From contig NZ_CP107996.1 in NCBI RefSeq assembly GCF_036088315.1, positions 2,128,501 to 2,192,500 of the forward strand: a stretch of DNA of 64,000 nucleotides, in the 5' to 3' direction. The first letter of the stretch is position 1, and every line of letters starts with the position of its first letter. Made by a program: the position numbers and the translations under genes. Below the pieces are notes generated by a model, which did no database searches, was not told where the DNA came from, and was given only the letters and a program-made list of their open reading frames with translations. Source of the DNA: Streptomyces sp. NBC_00344 (lineage in GTDB: Bacteria; Actinomycetota; Actinomycetes; Streptomycetales; Streptomycetaceae). This document shows, piece after piece, positions 61,284-64,000 of the stretch.

Positions 61284-62048
61284 ATGGGCACCGAAGGGGG
61301 CAGCACCGAGACGGGGAACGCGGCGCCGGGACGTACCGCACGCGTCCCCAAGTACTACCGCCTCAAGCGGCACTTGCTCGACATGACGGAAACCCTTCCG
61401 CCCGGCACCCCGGTGCCGCCGGAGCGGACCCTGGCAGCCGAGTTCGACACCTCGCGCACCACCGTGCGCCAGGCACTCCAGGAACTGGTGGTCGAGGGCA
61501 GGCTGGAGCGCATCCAGGGCAAGGGCACCTTTGTGGCCAAGCCCAAGGTCTCGCAGGCACTTCAGCTCACGTCGTACACCGAGGACATGCGGGCCCAGGG
61601 CCTGGAACCCGCCTCCCAGCTGCTCGACATCGGCTATGTAACGGCCGACGACACCCTTGCCGGGCTGCTCGACATCACGGCGGGCGGGCGGGTGCTGCGC
61701 ATCGAGCGGCTGCGGCTCGCCAGCGGTGAGCCGATGGCCATCGAGACCACGCATCTGTCGGCGAAGCGCTTCCCCGCGCTGCGGCGTTCACTGGTGAAGT
61801 ACACATCGCTGTACACCGCGCTCGCGGAGGTCTACGACGTCCGGCTCGCCGAGGCGGAGGAGACCATCGAGACCTCGCTGGCCACCCCGCGCGAGGCCGG
61901 GCTGCTCGGAACGGATGTCGGCCTGCCGATGCTCATGCTTTCCCGCCACTCGATCGACGAACGCGGCGAGCCGGTGGAGTGGGTGCGGTCGGTCTACCGG
62001 GGCGACCGCTACAAGTTCGTCGCGCGACTGCGGCGGCCCAACGACTGA
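61284..62048 (+). CDS. dasR: GntR/HutC-family regulator DasR
   Basis: A 254-residue global regulator of amino-sugar use and development. The N-terminal GntR helix-turn-helix includes [20 protein letters not shown] and [15 protein letters not shown]; the UTRA effector domain begins [18 protein letters not shown] and binds GlcN-6-P or GlcNAc-6-P, releasing DNA. ATG 61284 gives the length I recall for S. coelicolor DasR (254); GTG 61248, with a GGAGGAG upstream, is a real alternative adding 12 residues. It is divergent from dasABC and represses it and nagB. Confidence 0.95.
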   Translation: MGTEGGSTETGNAAPGRTARVPKYYRLKRHLLDMTETLPPGTPVPPERTLAAEFDTSRTTVRQALQELVVEGRLERIQGKGTFVAKPKVSQALQLTSYTEDMRAQGLEPASQLLDIGYVTADDTLAGLLDITAGGRVLRIERLRLASGEPMAIETTHLSAKRFPALRRSLVKYTSLYTALAEVYDVRLAEAEETIETSLATPREAGLLGTDVGLPMLMLSRHSIDERGEPVEWVRSVYRGDRYKFVARLRRPND

Positions 62049-62288
62049 ACCCGCGCCCCGGCCGGCCGATCTGCTGCACGGGTGTAGCGCCAGGCTCCCA
62101 CCTGCCCTAACGTCCTTGCGTCAGAGCAGGGGACAAGGGCGTCCGCCGCGGCTCGGCCATCGCGGGATTCGGATGAATTCAACGATGTTGTCGTTCCGAT
62201 ATGCGGACAGGGGTTACGCAGCCCGAACTCCCTCCTTTAGATTGCCTGCGCGTTACACCAGGTGCTCAGTGAGGGGACGGACCGCACC

Positions 62289-62531
62289 ATGCCCGAGAAA
62301 AGACCGCTGATCACGCCGGGGCGCGTGGTCATCGCGGTATGCCTGATCGCGCCCTTTGTCTCCATGCTCTGGGTGAGCTCCTACGCCAAAGTGGACCCGG
62401 CCTTCATCGGCATCCCCTTCTTCTACTGGTACCAGATGCTCTGGGTGCTCATCTCGACTGCGCTCACGATGCTCGCGTACAAGCTGTGGCAGCGTGACCA
62501 GCGCGCCCGCAAGGGAGGTGCGTCAGCATGA
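62289..62531 (+). CDS. DUF3311 small membrane protein
   Basis: An 80-residue protein with two TM segments (GRVVIAVCLIAPFVSMLWVS and FFYWYQMLWVLISTALTMLA). DUF3311 proteins nearly always precede a sodium:solute symporter gene, as here with a 4-nt overlap, and are believed to assist it. The ATG is preceded by GGGGACGG. Confidence 0.88.
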   Translation: MPEKRPLITPGRVVIAVCLIAPFVSMLWVSSYAKVDPAFIGIPFFYWYQMLWVLISTALTMLAYKLWQRDQRARKGGASA

Positions 62532-64000
62532 AGGACGGCGTGAACGGCATCGCTCTCGGTGTCTTCATCTTCTTCTTCGTCGCGGTGACCGTCGTCGGCT
62601 TCATGGCCGCCCGCTGGCGCCGCGCCGACACGTCGGAGAGCCTCGACGAGTGGGGCCTGGGCGGGCGTTCGTTCGGGACCTGGGTCACCTGGTTCCTGCT
62701 CGGCGGCGACCTCTACACGGCATACACCTTCGTCGCGGTCCCGGCGGCCATCTACGCGGCGGGCGCGGCCGGCTTCTTCGCCGTGCCGTACACCATCCTC
62801 GTCTACCCGCTGATCTTCACCTTCCTGCCGCGGCTCTGGTCGGTCTCGCACAAGCACGGCTATGTGACGACGTCGGACTTCGTCCGCGGCCGCTTCGGCT
62901 CCAAGGGGCTCTCGCTGGCTGTCGCGATCACCGGCATCCTCGCCACGATGCCGTACATCGCCCTGCAGTTGGTCGGTATCCAGGCGGTACTCGACGTGAT
63001 GGGTGTCGGCGGTGACAACAGCACCAACTGGTTCGTCAAGGACCTCCCGCTGCTGATCGCCTTCGCGGTTCTCGCGGCCTACACCTACTCGTCCGGGCTG
63101 CGGGCCCCGGCGCTGATCGCCTTCGTCAAGGACGGCCTGATCTATCTGGTGATAGTCGTGGCGATCATCTACATCCCGATCAAGCTGGGCGGCTTCGACG
63201 ACATCTTCGCCAAGGCCGGCCACGCCTTCGCGCAGACCAATCCGGCAACCGGCAAGCCACGGGGGTCGCTGGTACCGGCGGCGACCGGACAGTGGGGCTA
63301 TGCCACGCTGGCGCTCGGCTCGGCGCTGGCGCTGTTCATGTATCCGCACTCCATCACGGCGACGCTCTCCTCGCGCAGCCGCAATGTGATCCGGCGCAAC
63401 ACCGCGATCCTGCCGCTCTATTCGCTGATGCTCGGCCTCCTCGCGCTGCTCGGCTTCATGGCCATCGCGGCCGGCATCAAGGTGCAGAACGGCCAGCTGG
63501 CCATCCCGCAGCTCTTCGAGAACATGTTCCCCGACTGGTTCGCGGGCGTCGCCTTCGCCGCCATCGGCATCGGCGCGCTGGTACCGGCCGCCATCATGTC
63601 CATCGCCGCGGCGAACCTCTTCACCCGGAACATCTACAAGGACTTCCTGAAACCGGACGCGACGGCGGCCCAGGAGGCCAAGGTCTCCAAACTGGTCTCG
63701 CTGGTGGTGAAGGTGGGCGCGCTCGTCTTCGTCCTCACCATGGACAAGACGGTCGCCATCAACTTCCAGCTGCTCGGCGGCATCTGGATCCTCCAGACGA
63801 TGCCGGCACTGGTCGGCGGGCTCTTCACCCGGTGGTTCCACCGCTGGGCACTGCTCGCGGGCTGGGCGGTCGGCATGCTCTACGGGACGCTCGCCGCCTA
63901 CGGTGTCGCGAGCCCCACGCAGAAGCACTTCGGCGGGTCCTCCAAGGACATACCGGGTCTCGGCGAGATCGGCTACACCGGCCTCACCGCGTTCGTGATG
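62528..64000 (+). CDS. Sodium:solute symporter (MctC-like), cut by window end
   Basis: The first 491 residues of an SSS-family transporter; the gene continues beyond the window. At least eleven hydrophobic segments are visible. LDEWGLGGRSFGTWVTWFLL and FLLGGDLYTAYTFVAVPAAI are typical of the family, with YSSGLRAPALIAFVKDGLIY later. It resembles MctC, which imports monocarboxylates such as acetate, propionate and pyruvate with sodium or protons. It overlaps DUF3311 by 4 nt. Confidence 0.9.
   Translation, partial: MKDGVNGIALGVFIFFFVAVTVVGFMAARWRRADTSESLDEWGLGGRSFGTWVTWFLLGGDLYTAYTFVAVPAAIYAAGAAGFFAVPYTILVYPLIFTFLPRLWSVSHKHGYVTTSDFVRGRFGSKGLSLAVAITGILATMPYIALQLVGIQAVLDVMGVGGDNSTNWFVKDLPLLIAFAVLAAYTYSSGLRAPALIAFVKDGLIYLVIVVAIIYIPIKLGGFDDIFAKAGHAFAQTNPATGKPRGSLVPAATGQWGYATLALGSALALFMYPHSITATLSSRSRNVIRRNTAILPLYSLMLGLLALLGFMAIAAGIKVQNGQLAIPQLFENMFPDWFAGVAFAAIGIGALVPAAIMSIAAANLFTRNIYKDFLKPDATAAQEAKVSKLVSLVVKVGALVFVLTMDKTVAINFQLLGGIWILQTMPALVGGLFTRWFHRWALLAGWAVGMLYGTLAAYGVASPTQKHFGGSSKDIPGLGEIGYTGLTAFVM

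Noticed and set aside
1..64000. tRNA or rRNA genes
   Set aside because: I found no cloverleaf-like sequence or rRNA segment on reading both strands; a covariance search would be decisive.

Overview
The window is high-GC, densely packed actinobacterial chromosome, almost certainly Streptomyces. Marker genes include a complete conservon (cvnABCD), a fused Kgd-type 2-oxoglutarate enzyme, nickel superoxide dismutase with its maturation protease, a WblE-type WhiB protein, a SigH-type sigma factor, a family 2B encapsulin, and the dasABC/dasR N-acetylglucosamine system with DasR boxes. From memory of the S. coelicolor map, lon, kgd, malic enzyme, sodN/sodX, sigH, wblE, nagB and das occur there in the same order, so this is core chromosome carrying local insertions and deletions. 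I see no rRNA, tRNA, CRISPR array or complete insertion sequence.

Layout. 1-4.5 kb: a leftward operon cvnA-B-C-D followed by a StyA-like flavin monooxygenase cut by the window edge. 4.9-8.2 kb: a PP2C-like protein, a MarR regulator, a secreted GH25 lysozyme and an SDR. 8.2-18 kb: Lon with a ClgR-type box, a spermidine-synthase-like protein, a two-component pair, Kgd and a DUF6104 protein. 18-25.2 kb: a DUF4097/PadR pair, two MDR oxidoreductases, an MBL hydrolase and malic enzyme. 25.7-28.4 kb: an amino-acid ABC transporter. 28.5-30.9 kb: a methyltransferase, a CGNR protein, sodX and sodN.

30.9-49.2 kb is the accessory part. It starts with an integrase remnant beside sodN and holds redox enzymes, MarR and LysR regulators, a YeiH transporter, a sortase-anchored surface protein, the polyprenyl synthase/encapsulin pair, and NsrR beside a broken flavohemoglobin. 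Three genes here (azoreductase, NAD-dependent epimerase, flavohemoglobin) keep recognisable ends but have lost their middles, and a CPA1 antiporter is frameshifted. Decay is therefore concentrated in this stretch.

49.6-62 kb returns to conserved backbone: an anti-sigma/sigma pair, a lipid-kinase-like protein, wblE, pdtaS, and the N-acetylglucosamine/chitobiose module. In that module DasABC imports amino sugar, a GH3 enzyme cleaves it, NagB deaminates glucosamine-6-phosphate and DasR represses; DasR boxes lie before nagB and between dasA and dasR. The window ends in a DUF3311 protein and a sodium:solute symporter.

The most notable system is the encapsulin/polyprenyl synthase pair, with a strong hairpin between shell and predicted cargo gene. 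Also notable are the internally deleted genes, the flavohemoglobin remnant that still has a well-formed NsrR operator, and apparent operators (MerR-type before the carboxymuconolactone decarboxylase-like gene, a 37-nt palindrome before the MBL gene) with no matching regulator nearby. All family calls come from reading the sequence; no database search was run.
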